A stretch of DNA of 64,000 bases from Mytilus trossulus (taxonomy: Eukaryota; Mollusca; Bivalvia; Mytilida; Mytilidae). The translations under genes were made by a program, and so were the position numbers. The notes beneath the pieces are model-generated. The model worked only from the letters and a program-made list of their open reading frames with translations. It was not told the DNA's origin and searched no databases. Within the stretch, counting starts at the first letter, position 1. Each line of letters opens with the position of its first letter. The stretch is taken from positions 93,261,059 to 93,325,058 of the forward strand of contig NC_086374.1 of assembly GCF_036588685.1 (NCBI RefSeq). Direction: 5' to 3'. This document shows, piece by piece, positions 10,441-21,747 of this stretch.

Positions 10441-13185
10441 TAATTCAATTTATTTAAGCTTCATCACTTGGAACTCTATGTACGATAGTTTACTTGTGGG
10501 CAGCAACTGTCTATACAAGCCCTTGAATATTGTATAAACGGTGAAATATATACTCTATGTAAATATCTATGTTGCTAGAATGTTGCTACAAAGCATTGGA
10601 AACTGTATCATTGGAAAGCTTAACTCAGACCATTTGTCGTAAAGTTTTGTTTTTGACGGATCTTTATCATATGACGCAGACTTAACTGCATCAGTTTTAT
10701 AATGTATTTGGATTCAATATAATAGATGCGTTCAAATATGAGACAGACTTAACTGCATCAGTTATACCTTTTATCTAAATTTTGATGGGATATATGCATT
10801 CACGGTTCAATATATTTAACTGTATCAGTTGTATCCTTATTCTCAAGTTCGATGTGATAGATGCGTTCACCTTATGAGACAGCCTTAACTGTATTAGGTG
10901 TTTCCTTGATCTCAATTTCGATGGGATAGATGCGTTCATCTTATGAGGCAGACTTAACTGTAACTGTACATGTATCGGTTGTATCATGTTCATTGTGCGA
11001 TTAACATAGTCTCCGAATTTTGAATTATTTGGTGAGGGAACCAAATCAAGGTGACAAACGGCTAAAACAATTACTATCACATGAAGTTGAACAGATCAGA
11101 GGATATAGACTAGTGTGTCAACAGGGTAAGCGTTCTTGATATGCAAGCATCATCCGCCATATGAATTAACACTCGCTCAAAAATGTTACAATCTCAATAT
11201 CGGAACATAATAGGTTAAATCAAAAATCCAACGATTAACTGGTATCTACACATCTAAGATTGCGAAAATCCAAACAAGTTTATTCTGTACGTTTATTTTA
11301 CAAATAGTTATCAAAGGTATCAGGATTATAATTTAATACGCCAGACGCGCGTTTCGTCTACATAAGACTCATCAGTGACGCACGGATCAAAATACATGTA
11401 GTTGTAAAGCCAAACAAGTATAAAGATGAAGAGCATTGAGGAACTAAAATTCCAAAACGTTATTCCAAATACGGCTACGGTAATATGTGCCTGGTATAAG
11501 AAAATCCTTACAAATGCTAAGACTCACTTGATGGTTCATCCCTTTTATAACTAGAAAAAAATCAGGTATATTGCTTTGTGGTCGTATGTCTAACAATCAA
11601 TCTGATGAATGCGTGTTTATTATACACAGCTGAACTAACGCTATAACACTTTACATTTATTTACATTTGTTATACAGAGACTTCATTTTTGATTGGGACA
11701 TTATGATGTGTCACCAATCTTTAAATTATCCAAAAATTATCAAACGTTTGAGTGATAGGGTGTATGCTAATTACGGTTTTCAAATTATTTCCATTTCTCA
11801 ATTTTTGACATTTGATACCAACTATTTGTTAAACTAGTAAAAGTCAGTGCAACTATTTTTATAAGCAGTTTTTCTCTTCGCACTAACACTAAAGCTAGCT
11901 ACAGCTCAGATAAAGGCGGTATATCGATCTGAGGGTTTTACAAACACAGTTTTGAAGAAGACAAATCTTAACTAAAATCGTATAAACTCAAGGTGCGGAG
12001 ACATAGTAATTTACTCATGATGTTGATGCATTACCTGTAATTTATGTAGTAGATTCCATTTTTATCACGAAGACAGTGTCAAAGCTCATTCAAAGAAATG
12101 GCATATTATTCATCAACGGCACTCAATTTAAAACGGCAAGATTATTCATCAACGGCACTCAATTTAAAACGGCAAGAGGGACATACAAATTACAAAACTA
12201 CAGCCTTATAATCGAAATACTACTTGTATGTTCGGATTGACCATTATGAAATTAAGATTAGATAAGGAATTGTTGATGGCTCAAAATATACTGTATGGAA
12301 ACCGAAATGTTCACATCCAGACGTTCCTGAGACGAAAAGACCATAGACTGCATTTATCATAGAAATATAAACCGAGTTTGACTTCAAACGCAACTTATAG
12401 TAGATTGTTGATGTTGTATCTTTATTTTATTTGATTTCACTAAAATAATATTGTACATTGCTTTAACATATATCATAAAGTTAGGGTTACTGTTATGGGT
12501 GTTTATTTAAAGAAGGTCTAATATCAAATCTGGCTTTTTTAAGTGATTGAGATATTAAACAACCGTGTATTTATTTTCTATTTTTCTTATAATTCATTAT
12601 CAGATGTTCCTTTCTAACACTCATACAAACAACCGTGTATCCATTTTCTATTTTTCTTATAATTCATTATCAGACGTTCCTTTTTAACACACATACACAT
12701 TAAAGTGCCATGGAACAAATATTATTGGCCTTTTGGAATCTTCGCGATTCCCAACAAAAGACATCTCGTTACTTCTCAAATGTGTTCTTCTCAAAACATT
12801 TCTAAATGAATTTATATGTGATGGTTCTTATGAATCCTTTACTTGTGCACATGAACATGTACCTTCAAAGGACTAAATATATATATTCTTGAAAATTAAA
12901 TATTCAATTAACTATATATTTTCACTATATGTTTATTTTGACAAAAAATCAGGCTATATCCTAGATCTATGTATATTGTTTTTGAATAAATCTTATAATT
13001 AAAATCATTTTTAATTTATTCCCGATATAAAAACACTAGTATATAAATAAGTGCTAGAACAGGCACAAAACTGTAAACAAATTCATTGAAATACAATACA
13101 TTTATTTTATAAAAAAAAAACAATGTTTATATTATATTTGTCTTTTGAAGTATTATTGTAGAGTTTTATAAAGTTGAATTTAAAG
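10441..13185. repeat. 3' flank of TRIM-like gene B, duplicated region with repeats
   Basis: Contains counterparts of the 3' flank of copy A, plus local direct repeats. Variants of 'gacttaactgcatcagtt' recur near 10680-10960. A 37-bp unit around 'ttattcatcaacggcactca' is repeated twice near 12109-12175. The stretch around 'acaaccgtgtat' and 'tcattatcag' is repeated near 12562-12690. A 'cgcgcgtctggcg' family copy lies inverted at 11305-11480. No gene recognised. Confidence 0.5.
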
Positions 13186-15057
13186 TCAGTAAATAATTTT
13201 ATAAAGAGTCGCTTTATAACCGTTCAACAAGACTAACATGTTCAAGTTCATGTCATAATCTATCATTGTTGTCGGTTCTTTATGTATTACTTTACTAACT
13301 TTGCCATCGCATGATACCGCCTGTACACCATCAGATTTATCCGTAACTATAACGTTTCCATATCTGTCTATCGCAAGAGATTCCGTAATGCTATTCTTGT
13401 CATATGCACGGACCCGTGAAGACCTTCGCGACAGATACTCACCAGGGAAATGTGAATCATAATCATCTTCATATCTATGAAATGTTGAAACTGACTCTAA
13501 TATTTGTTCATCCGGTAACTTCAAACTATCGTTGTCATCTGTACGGAACGGGACATTTATCTCCGATTGGTGCCTTCTTGGGGACTTTGAACTATCCTTT
13601 ATACTGCCAAACTTCCACAGAGTATCACCTGTTAAATCGCAACACACCACTTTTTCGCATGTTTTGCCTTTGCATGTAAAGTATATTTTGTCTCCAAGTT
13701 GAGCCATTTTGAATGTTGATGGAGATTGATGTTTCGGTACCGGAATGCATCCCATTATTTTACCTGACATGGTTGATATAAGAATTTCATTTGTATACAC
13801 TGAACAACTACCGAAAAATATCTTGTGATTATTAAAAACAAGATCGTATACCTCACAATGTCTGTCTATGTCGAAACTCCTTTTTTTCTCATCGATTAAA
13901 TTTATCACATCGATAGTCCGATTGCCATGGGATACAGCTATTCTTTGAATATCGATAACTGTGATGCCAAAGACAGAACCCCCTTGCAAAATAAGACTCT
14001 TTTCAAGAGAACCGTCTTCTTTGTGGACAGTAAGCCTGAGATTGTCTAGAACTGCCACTACAAATCTTTTATCAGGCAGAATTCGACAACAAGTTATTTT
14101 AAGATTTTTCTTCCTTCCACAATCAAAATGTATATCTTTTATTTTTTCAATTGTTTTTATCATCGGTCCAGTTTCTCCAGATGCCGTCTTCAAATCTTGA
14201 TTACAATATTCTTTTAGCGGTCGGTAATCAGGTCTGACTTCCCCAAATGATTTTGAATTCATTACTGAAATCAGCTCTGGTGAAATTATAAATAGTAAAT
14301 CGTTTGTTTGCTCTACGCTCAACATAGGATTCACTGCCTTTCTTATTTGATTGACTGGTCCAAGCACTCTATTACTGAAAATGAAGAGATTTTTATCAGA
14401 GGCAAACTCTTTAGTAAGTGTTATGTTTCTCTTTATTTCTCTCGCCTCTTTCGCCCTTTCTTTTAAAATATGATGCTTTTCTTTCATTGACTTCACGTGT
14501 GCATTATGATTTAAGTTCTCAATTGCTCTAGCTTCTAATTTATCAAGCTTCTCGTCAACTTTCTTTCGTATTTCTCTTATCTTCCAAATTATTTGATCAA
14601 CCTTATCATCAATATAAGCAGCAATGTCTTCGTGGCATTTAACTCGTTGCTCAACTTCTTCGATCAAATCATCCAGTTGTCTTTCAAGATTTGATGCATA
14701 ATCTTTTTTATTCGAACTATTTAAGGCTTCTTTTATGGTTATTATGTCTTCCTGGTTGCGATAAGTAAACTGCGTCGACAAACACTTAAAACAGAAAATC
14801 TTATTTTGTGAGGGACTAAAATATTCAAAATTCTCTCCATGAGTGTTACATTTCTGATGTGTTTTAGAAATGTCTGCAATTTTGGAATAATCGTCTATTG
14901 ATATCACGCGATGATCTCGGAGTATTTTATGAAGTTTGTGATCCTTGGCACATTCGTTGCAATAACCTTCTTCGCATTCCGTACACCATTTGTTGGCTTT
15001 TGTCGACTCATTTTTATAGTCACATGGACCACATTTAATGATGGAACCGTCCGCCAT
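13186..15057 (-). CDS. B-box / coiled-coil / propeller protein (TRIM-like), copy B
   Basis: A 623-residue intact frame, clearly paralogous to the gene at 5388-7232 along its whole length. It keeps C9, C12, C25, C28, C33, C36, H40 and H43 of the first B-box and C70, H73, C89, C92 of the second. A charged helical region at about 127-230 should form a coiled coil, and the C-terminal half resembles a propeller ending in LYKIIY. It differs by a few small insertions, such as near residue 97 and in the Cys-containing loop before KVVCCDL. Residues about 486-560 are strongly diverged from copy A although the length is unchanged. No RING domain. Both copies face the same way. A role in recognition or signalling is inferred from the family only. 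Confidence 0.85.
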   Translation of the reverse strand: MADGSIIKCGPCDYKNESTKANKWCTECEEGYCNECAKDHKLHKILRDHRVISIDDYSKIADISKTHQKCNTHGENFEYFSPSQNKIFCFKCLSTQFTYRNQEDIITIKEALNSSNKKDYASNLERQLDDLIEEVEQRVKCHEDIAAYIDDKVDQIIWKIREIRKKVDEKLDKLEARAIENLNHNAHVKSMKEKHHILKERAKEAREIKRNITLTKEFASDKNLFIFSNRVLGPVNQIRKAVNPMLSVEQTNDLLFIISPELISVMNSKSFGEVRPDYRPLKEYCNQDLKTASGETGPMIKTIEKIKDIHFDCGRKKNLKITCCRILPDKRFVVAVLDNLRLTVHKEDGSLEKSLILQGGSVFGITVIDIQRIAVSHGNRTIDVINLIDEKKRSFDIDRHCEVYDLVFNNHKIFFGSCSVYTNEILISTMSGKIMGCIPVPKHQSPSTFKMAQLGDKIYFTCKGKTCEKVVCCDLTGDTLWKFGSIKDSSKSPRRHQSEINVPFRTDDNDSLKLPDEQILESVSTFHRYEDDYDSHFPGEYLSRRSSRVRAYDKNSITESLAIDRYGNVIVTDKSDGVQAVSCDGKVSKVIHKEPTTMIDYDMNLNMLVLLNGYKATLYKIIY

Positions 15058-15145
15058 ATTACTGTAACAATAAGAACTGTAAATGAAAATAAATAACGTC
15101 TAAAACTAAGAATAAGATGTGAAATATGCGATAATTGTTCATGTT
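15058..15145 (-). promoter_or_regulatory. Conserved 5' flank of copy B
   Basis: Matches 7233-7320 closely, including 'gaactgtaaatgaaaataaa' and 'gaaatatgcgataattgttc'. Similarity ends upstream where copy A has the MITE and copy B has other sequence, so the shared stretch is a candidate 5' UTR or promoter. Confidence 0.4.
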
Positions 15146-15344
15146 AGTCAGATAATTTTGCATTATTTCCTGGGTGTTGCTGACTTATTGTAGATTTTGT
15201 CATGGGTTTTTCAGAGATGAGGTTAAATGATGGTGTTTAAAAATACGCATGATACTGACAGCAATGTGTTTCTATCAGTGCATTAACGACCATAAGTGTT
15301 GAAAACTAAAGCTAAACGGTCCAAAACAGAACAGTCAAATACGG

Positions 15345-15440
15345 TGACCTATAGTTGTTAATGTTTGTGTCATTTTGGTCTTTTGTGGATAGTTGTCTCA
15401 TTGGCAATCATACCACATCTTCTTTTTTATATAGTCAAAA
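15345..15440 (-). repeat. Short interspersed repeat, 'tgccaatgagacaac' family
   Basis: Contains the complement of the core: 'ttggtcttttgtggatagtt' followed by 'gtctcattggcaatcatacc'. Confidence 0.7.
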
Positions 15441-15559
15441 TCTGTTTGAATATGCCTTTGAGTTGTGTAATTTTGTTTAACTTTTTTAGCTATTAGTTAA
15501 TATTTGGAATATTGTTATGATAATAGGTAGCATCATATAATGATCATGATGATCATAAA

Positions 15560-15620
15560 ACTAAGAATGAAAACTGGGAACGTGTCAAAGAGACAAAAAT
15601 CTAACCAAAGAGCAGAATTG
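15560..15620 (+). repeat. Fragment of the 'gtgtcaaagagacaac' repeat family
   Basis: Contains 'aaaactgggaacgtgtcaaa' and 'accaaagagcag', matching the starts of the longer copies at 45180 and 50185. Confidence 0.5.
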
Positions 15621-15738
15621 TATATTTAAACTTTGTGCCTTAAATCAACACGACACCAAAGTGAAAATACGTTTTTGAAATTAATTAATCATATTTGAGT
15701 GAGTAGATTTCGAAGTGTCACACTTTCAAACATTCTGA

Positions 15739-15828
15739 AACATATCTATAATACATTGTGCAATATGTTTCCTTCAAACAATACAATGTTCAAAGGAAAC
15801 ATATTGCACAATGTATTATAGATATGTT
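15739..15828. repeat. Perfect inverted repeat, 36-bp arms
   Basis: 15739-15774 is exactly complementary to 15793-15828, separated by an 18-bp loop. It would form a strong hairpin in DNA or RNA. No gene spans it. Confidence 0.9.
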
Positions 15829-15869
15829 AAGTCATTTAAGAGAATTCGATCATTTAGATTCAGAGTACT

Positions 15870-16330
15870 AGTACTCAAGGGGTACAATCAAAATCACGTG
15901 ATGGATATACACACACCGGAAGTAACAGTCGAGCAGACCGCTTGAAAGGTAAGAAGTCGTATTAGTTTGTTTATATCAATAAAATTTAACAAATAAGGTA
16001 GTGCACCGAATGTCGGATACGATCTAGTTTTGAAATACACAATTATCCTTGCTGGAAAGCGTGCAGTTATTGCAAACACTTCGACACAGTTCCAAAATTT
16101 CACCAGATAACTGTGTCGAAGTGTTTGCAATAACTGCACGCTTTCTAGCAAACACAATTGTGTATTTTAAAACTATATACTATCCGACATTCGGTGTGCC
16201 AACTTATTAATCAAAATTTAATTGATATAAACAAGAAAATGCAACTACTTACCTTTCAAGCGGCGAGTTCGACTGTAACTTCCGGTGTGTGTATATCCAT
16301 CACGTGATTTTGATTGTACCCCTTGGTACT
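15870..16330. mobile_element. Foldback element with arms of about 220 bp
   Basis: The left arm from 'agtactcaaggggtacaatc' and the right arm ending in its complement pair along almost the whole length, with a loop of about 17 bp near 16092-16108. The pairing is nearly perfect close to the loop ('gcgtgcagttattgcaaaca') and at the ends ('atcacgtgatggatatacac'), with more mismatches between. This is a foldback or long-hairpin MITE. It lies upstream of TRIM-like copy B and has no equivalent upstream of copy A. Confidence 0.85.
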
Positions 16331-17590
16331 ACTTTTTAGTAATTTTTTCAATGTTACATCGTTTAACAAAATGTTGTAACCTTATGTATTAAAAAAGGTG
16401 ACATGGATACAAATTACAGAGCATAATGTGTATCCTCAAATAATAACTATCTTAAGACAATCATAACACACCTACACAGGTGACATGAACTTTGGATATT
16501 TCATTGGTTGCACCATGTTTGATAAACAAACGTAGGACAGAAATATCGATATGTCTCCTACAATGGTCTTAAATCCTGCTCAAATACTGCTCCTATAAAC
16601 AGACCCCTGTAACCTATGTTATTTGTTATAATAACGAATCAGAAGATGGTATCATCCTACACTGCTTACGATTTTGAAGTGGTTTGAACATATTTTTCTT
16701 GAATAATGTCCACTATAAACGGTATTTCTATTCCCACACGAAAAGCATCTCAAATTTCGATGGAGAAATAATTGCAACTTTTCACGTACGACAGAAAGCA
16801 CAGTATAATGCAGTGATATATCTTAACGCGAGACTATTTCCGGCCTGAAGAAGTATATATTAGGTGCCAAGTGTTTGGAAAGTGTCATCCGTGTAAAGTG
16901 AGAATAACATACTATTAATAAGTGGCCAAAAAAATATCGAAGAAAACATCGACCAACTTAAGTTTTGTAAATAAAAACAGACAACAGTCCAAAAAACTAC
17001 AAAGAACATCTAGTTCAGCAATTTTCATGAACCTAACCCGAGTGAACGTAAGCTCTCTGGAAGGGTCAAAAGATCCACCTTCATTATTGACATCCACCTA
17101 TTTTAGTCTATTTCTATAAGTATCTTATGGTCGTGGCCAGTTATTGTAACACGTTTTCTTCTTCTTGTATCACCCCAATGTTTGAAATGAGATGCTGATA
17201 AAATAGACATAAAAAAAAACGAAATAAAATGAGTTAAAAAAAAAGGAAGATTAAAAAAAAACTTACAAAATCATACGAAGCATACGACAAAATGCGTTAA
17301 TCAGATCATGCAACATTTCTATTGGCTGTTCGATACGTCTTTGATGTTGTGTAATGGGCTAAACAATGTATATTGCTTCCATAGGAACAGAGATACCTGA
17401 TTTCTGAAGAAAATAAATATAAAAAATACCAACACTAAGTCGTTTACCTTAAAAATATGTATGTTTGCCAACTATTAAGAATATTATTTCTTTTTTGTTT
17501 TTGCGTTGATGACTTCACAGTCACATGACAATATTATGTATATGAGCTGATAGATAAAACATTTATAAAACACGGTCAGCCCAATTAGAA
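16331..17590. other. Intergenic, no gene seen
   Basis: Overlapping frames at about 16915-17119 on opposite strands have no recognisable domain. Homopolymer A runs occur near 17210-17265. Confidence 0.45.
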
Positions 17591-18310
17591 GTCACGTTGC
17601 CTCCAAAAGAAAATTATTTGAGTTTGAAGCCGGAACAGAACATGCATGTGACGTCATATTGGCCGATGCAAAAAACTTAGATCAGTCAGTCATTGAATTT
17701 TCTTTTCTTTTTTTACACAAAGAGAATGTTTATCATAAGAGAAACAGGTTTAACAACTCTTGAGAATTTGATATCGCTTGATATCTAGTCATGTTATATA
17801 TTTTAAAAAGCTATTAATAAAGTCGTTTAGATGATCATTCATTATCATATTTTGATAAGTAACTCGAATTGATAGCTTTCTCAAATTGTTCTAAAACCTA
17901 TACAATAAACATTCATACATATAAAATAATAATTTACACAAATTAAAATGGTCTACCAGGAAGTTTTATTTAACAAACAAAATCTACATTTGATTTATTT
18001 ACCCTAATTTCAGGAAAAGTTAAGCAGTCGATGTTAAGATATAAAATTTAATATTTAGGTTTTCGAAGTGAATGACAGCAATTCATACAATTTATCAAAA
18101 ATCATTACCTTCCAAAAGCTTTTTGTCCTCAAATTATGAACAGCGTATAATTTCTGATCGTAACAGACTCAGCTGAAGTTATCTCCCGTTTGCCATAGGC
18201 TCCAATTGTAACTAAACGCAATAATGCAGTAGAAAATAAGTAATCATTGAATTAAAACTTTTCAGAACAATACACTTTATTTTACTAAATAATATTATGT
18301 TTCAGAATAG
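17591..18310. repeat. Upstream flank of copy B, duplicate of 8200-9060
   Basis: Shares ordered segments with 8200-9060 (see 'atggtctaccaggaagtttt' near 17948). It marks the upstream edge of the tandem duplication that produced the two TRIM-like genes. Confidence 0.55.
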
Positions 18311-18443
18311 CATCAATCGAAGCATGGCTCTTTAGTGTAGATAGCTATTGTGTTTCCAGATGTCGTTGATTGCTTAACGTCAAATGGCAAATATGTCCTG
18401 CATGTTCGGACGAGAACAAGTTGAAAGTAAAAACAGTAGGAAG

Positions 18444-18448
18444 GTCCT
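18444..18448. repeat. Target site duplication GTCCT (left)
   Basis: The 5-bp GTCCT directly precedes the left LTR and is repeated at 23562-23566 after the right LTR, as expected for an LTR-element integration. Confidence 0.85.
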
Positions 18449-18643
18449 TGTAATATTCTCTGAGGCCGTATATATATGACGATAATAAGAATGACAAAGA
18501 AAGCAGGTGTTCATTTGTATTCCACACGAATATTATATAAAATAATATATGGGGTTTACAAAATCATATCAGACTGATATCAAAGGGAAGTAACTCAACA
18601 AACGTAAATCAAGGTACGTAAAGTACTATAGAATAATGTTACA
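18449..18643 (-). repeat. LTR (3' LTR of the minus-strand element)
   Basis: A 195-bp LTR starting TGTAATATTC and ending AATGTTACA. It is nearly identical to the other LTR, with a few substitutions and an insertion near its left end ('gaggccgtatatatatgac' region). Confidence 0.92.
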
Positions 18644-18654
18644 TCTCCCTTCTC
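18644..18654 (-). other. Polypurine tract
   Basis: On the minus strand GAGAAGGGAGA abuts the start of the 3' LTR, the expected position of the plus-strand primer. Confidence 0.75.
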
Positions 18655-18884
18655 AACACAAATAAAAATAAAATAAAATGTACAAGCTATACAAATACAA
18701 TAGACAAATTCAAATTAATGTTCCAATGTTAAGTCAGTGTTCAATAATTGTCCTAGCATAATAAAGTTCATAACACAAGCATAAAAAGACTCAAAATGCA
18801 TGCATACACCATATATGAATTAGAAAAAATATAAGCATATACAGGAAATTACATTGACTCAATGATTTGAGGCTTTACTATACA

Positions 18885-19290
18885 TAGATATAGGAAGATG
18901 TGGTGTGAGTGCCAATGAGACAACTCTCCATCCAAATAACAATTTAAAAATTAAACCATTATAGGTTAAAGTACGGCCTTCAACACGGAGCCTTGGCTCA
19001 CACCGAACAACAAGCTATAAAGGGCTCCAAAATTACTAGTGTAAAACCATTCAAACGGGAAAACCAACGGTCTAATCTATATAAACAGAACGAGAAACGA
19101 GAAACACGTATATATTACACAAACAAACGACAACTACTGTACATCAGATTCCTGACTTAGGACAGGTGCAAACATTTGCAGCGGGATTAAACGTTTTAAT
19201 GGGCCCAAACCTTCTCCCTTTTTCCTGAAACAATAGCATAACATCACAACATATAAAAACATACGATAAAATATCAATTAGCAGACTTAA
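18885..19290 (+). repeat. Short interspersed repeat nested in the retrotransposon 3' region
   Basis: A long copy of the 'gagtgccaatgagacaact' family with 'gttaaagtacggccttcaac', 'aaaccaacggtctaatct', 'tgacttaggacaggtgc' and 'gggattaaacg'. It lies between the end of pol and the 3' LTR, so it is either part of this element's non-coding tail or a nested insertion. Confidence 0.7.
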
Positions 19291-19388
19291 CTCAATCAAA
19301 AAACGTATGATTACACAAAGAACGAATAAATTTGATCTGCGATATCTGAATACAAATGCACAGTTAATTAAATATTAGAGACAAACAG

Positions 19389-19905
19389 TCATATACGTCC
19401 AGATCTTGTAATGTATAAACCATCAGAAGGATTTTTGTGGGTTTCTGTAGTTTCTGTATCGCTCGTAATTTGGGGCGAATTATTTATGTTCAAAGTAGGT
19501 TCGGCTAATTCAGGGGGAGTTAAGTTGCACTGCGGTTCGTAACGAACAGGGGGTACAATTGTGTCATTTTCAACAGTAGTAAGGGGTATGTCCTCTCTGG
19601 TTCCTATTATACGACGTCTATTGCGTCTATAAATACCACCATCTTGTATTTCTACGATGTAAGACCTACTAGCAGGGTGTTGGCTAGAGATAATAGAAGG
19701 TTTCCAGAGTCCATTACTTCCCCTTATTCTGACAGAATCTCCGGAATTTAAAGATTTTAGTGGTTTTGAGCCCTTGTCATAATATTTTTTTTCATAAGAC
19801 TTTTTACAATCAATTTTATTCTGAACTTCGTTATACATAGGTGTTTTTGGTATAAGTCCCTCTAGAGTGACAGGTAGAACTGACCTGAGTTGTCTGCACA
19901 TCAGT
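19389..19905 (-). pseudogene. Integrase C-terminal part, separated by an insertion
   Basis: The frame begins at MCRQLRSVLPV, the expected continuation of the integrase after the TPSQ segment at about 20270. It then has DSVRIRGSNGLWKPSIISSQ and SRSYIVE, typical of the post-core DNA-binding region of Ty3/gypsy integrases. The upstream 96 codons of the same open frame come from the inserted repeat and are not integrase. Confidence 0.8.
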
Positions 19906-20268
19906 AAAAGAAGAGGGACGAAAGATACCAAAGGGACAGTCAAACTCGTAAATCTAAAACAAACTAACAACGCCATGGCTAAAAATGAAAAAGACAAACA
20001 GAAAAACAATAGTACACATGACACAACATAGAAAACTAAAGAATAAACAACACGAACCCCACCAAAAACTAGGGGTGATCTCAGGTGCTCCGGAAGGGTA
20101 AGCAGATCCTGCTCCACATGCGGCACCCGTCGTGTTGCTAATGTGATTACAAATCCGGTAAATAGTCTAATTCGGTAGGTCAAATTCATGAAAGGGAAGG
20201 GGATTGTAGTTACGACGTAAGGAACATATCCGATATCATTTGTGAAACGGTTATTCCATAACGGTCAA
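19906..20268. repeat. Dispersed repeat inserted in integrase
   Basis: Matches 3251-3615 in layout, from 'ggtcaaccaa' at its right end to 'gagggacgaaagatacc' at its left end. It splits the integrase frame and supplies a stop after the codons reading QMISDMFLTS. Confidence 0.75.
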
Positions 20269-20740
20269 CCAACTGGAACTGTGAAGGGGTATATCCGATA
20301 TCCAAAGGAGTTGTGCGATACTCCAAGAGAGCAACATATGGGTCTTTACCATCCTTTTTACATTTATTAAACATATTTTTAACAGTTTGTACCGTTTTCT
20401 CTGCCAACCCTTTGGATTGAGGGTAAGTGGGACTGGATGTAACATGTTTAAAATCCCATTTTTTCGCAAACTCACTAAACTCTTGGGACGAATACTGAGG
20501 ACCATTGTCAGAAACAACGGTCTCAGGGATACCAAGTCTAGAAAATGTACCCTTCAACTTATTAATAACAGTTGTACTTGTAGTACCATGAAGTTTATGG
20601 ACCTCTAAATAGAGACTATAATAATCAACTATTACAATGTAATCGGCATTATTCCAATAAAAAATATCAGTTGCTACAACTTGCCAAGGATATTGAGGAA
20701 TTTTGTGCGGTTCTAATGGTTCTTTAGCATTTTCTTTTAC
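20269..20740 (-). pseudogene. Integrase catalytic core fragment
   Basis: Shows the DDE triad context: VATDIFYW, VSDNGPQYSS and GLAEKTVQTVK, with EYRTTPLDIGYTPSQ following. The upstream zinc-binding HHCC domain is missing. The frame runs almost directly from the RNase H end (HLPGK) into KENAKEPLEPHKIPQYPW, so an internal deletion removed the linker, judging from usual family length. Confidence 0.88.
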
Positions 20741-21707
20741 ATTTTCCGGGCAAATGTACAACATCGAATTCATAACGCTGTAACCGTAAAATCATGCGTT
20801 GCAATCTTGCGGGGGCGTCTAATAATGATTTCTTCATAATTGAAACTAGCGGTTTATGATCCGTTTCAACCCTGATACTACGGCCATAAATGTATTGGTG
20901 AAATCTGGTACACCCAAAAACAATTGCGTACATTTCTTTTTCTATCTGTGCGTAATTTATTTCCAATGTTGTTAAGGATTTTGAAGCGTAAGCTACCGGT
21001 TTGTCGTGTTGCAGTAAGACTGCGCCTAGACCGTATTTGGATGCGTCAACTTGTAAAGTTAAGTCTTTGGTCGGGTCATAATAAGAAAGAATCGGACCGG
21101 GTGACCTCGTCCAAATCTCCTTGACCTTTTGAAATGCCGCGATTTGAGGTTCGTCCCATGCAAATTCAACTTCTTTATTCAATATGGCTCGCATTGGGCT
21201 AGTGATTTCCGCTAAGTTGGGTGCAAATTTTGAAAGATAATTGACCATACCCAATATAGTCTGGACTTCAGCTTTGTTAGAAGGGGGTGGCATATCCGAG
21301 ATAGCCTGGACCTTGTTAGGATCTGCCCTCAGACCAGATGAGGTTATAACATGACCAAAATAAGTAACCTCAGTGACCCTAACCTCTAATTTATCATCGT
21401 TAAGTTTCATGTCTTTTTCACGAGAGATCTGTAATACTCGCCGCAGGTTTGAATCATGTTCTTCCCGGGTTGATCCGTAAACCAGTATGTCGTCGACGAT
21501 TGCGACCACACCGTTAAGTTCTGCGTAGCACTCGTCAATCTTTGCTTGAAAAAGGTCTTGTGAGCAATTGAGACCAAATGGCAAACGCTTGAAACGGTAA
21601 CGACCGTACGGTGTATTAAAGGTAGTAAAATACGAAGACGGCTCGTCAAGACTAATGGTCCAATAACCAGATCGGACATCAAGTTTAGTAAAATAATGAG
21701 CGTCCAA
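20741..21707 (-). pseudogene. Reverse transcriptase (C-terminal part) and RNase H
   Basis: Contains YFTKLDVRSGYW, the RT active-site motif IVDDILVYG, the thumb region with YFGHVITSSG, and RNase H with LQVDASKYGLGAVLLQ, EKEMYAIVFG and ETDHKPL. The frame opens only downstream of a 44-bp tandem duplication that separates it from the first part of RT. Confidence 0.92.
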
Positions 21708-21747
21708 TAACCAGATCGGACATCAAGTTTAGTAAAATAATGAGCGT
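21660..21747. repeat. 44-bp perfect tandem duplication inside RT
   Basis: The unit starting 'gtccaataaccagatcggac' occurs twice back to back. Because 44 is not a multiple of 3, it shifts the RT frame; the encoded segment TKLDVRSGYW appears twice in different frames. Confidence 0.92.

Noticed and set aside
15894..16157. 87-codon minus-strand frame
   Set aside because: It lies wholly in the foldback element and reads across its palindrome.
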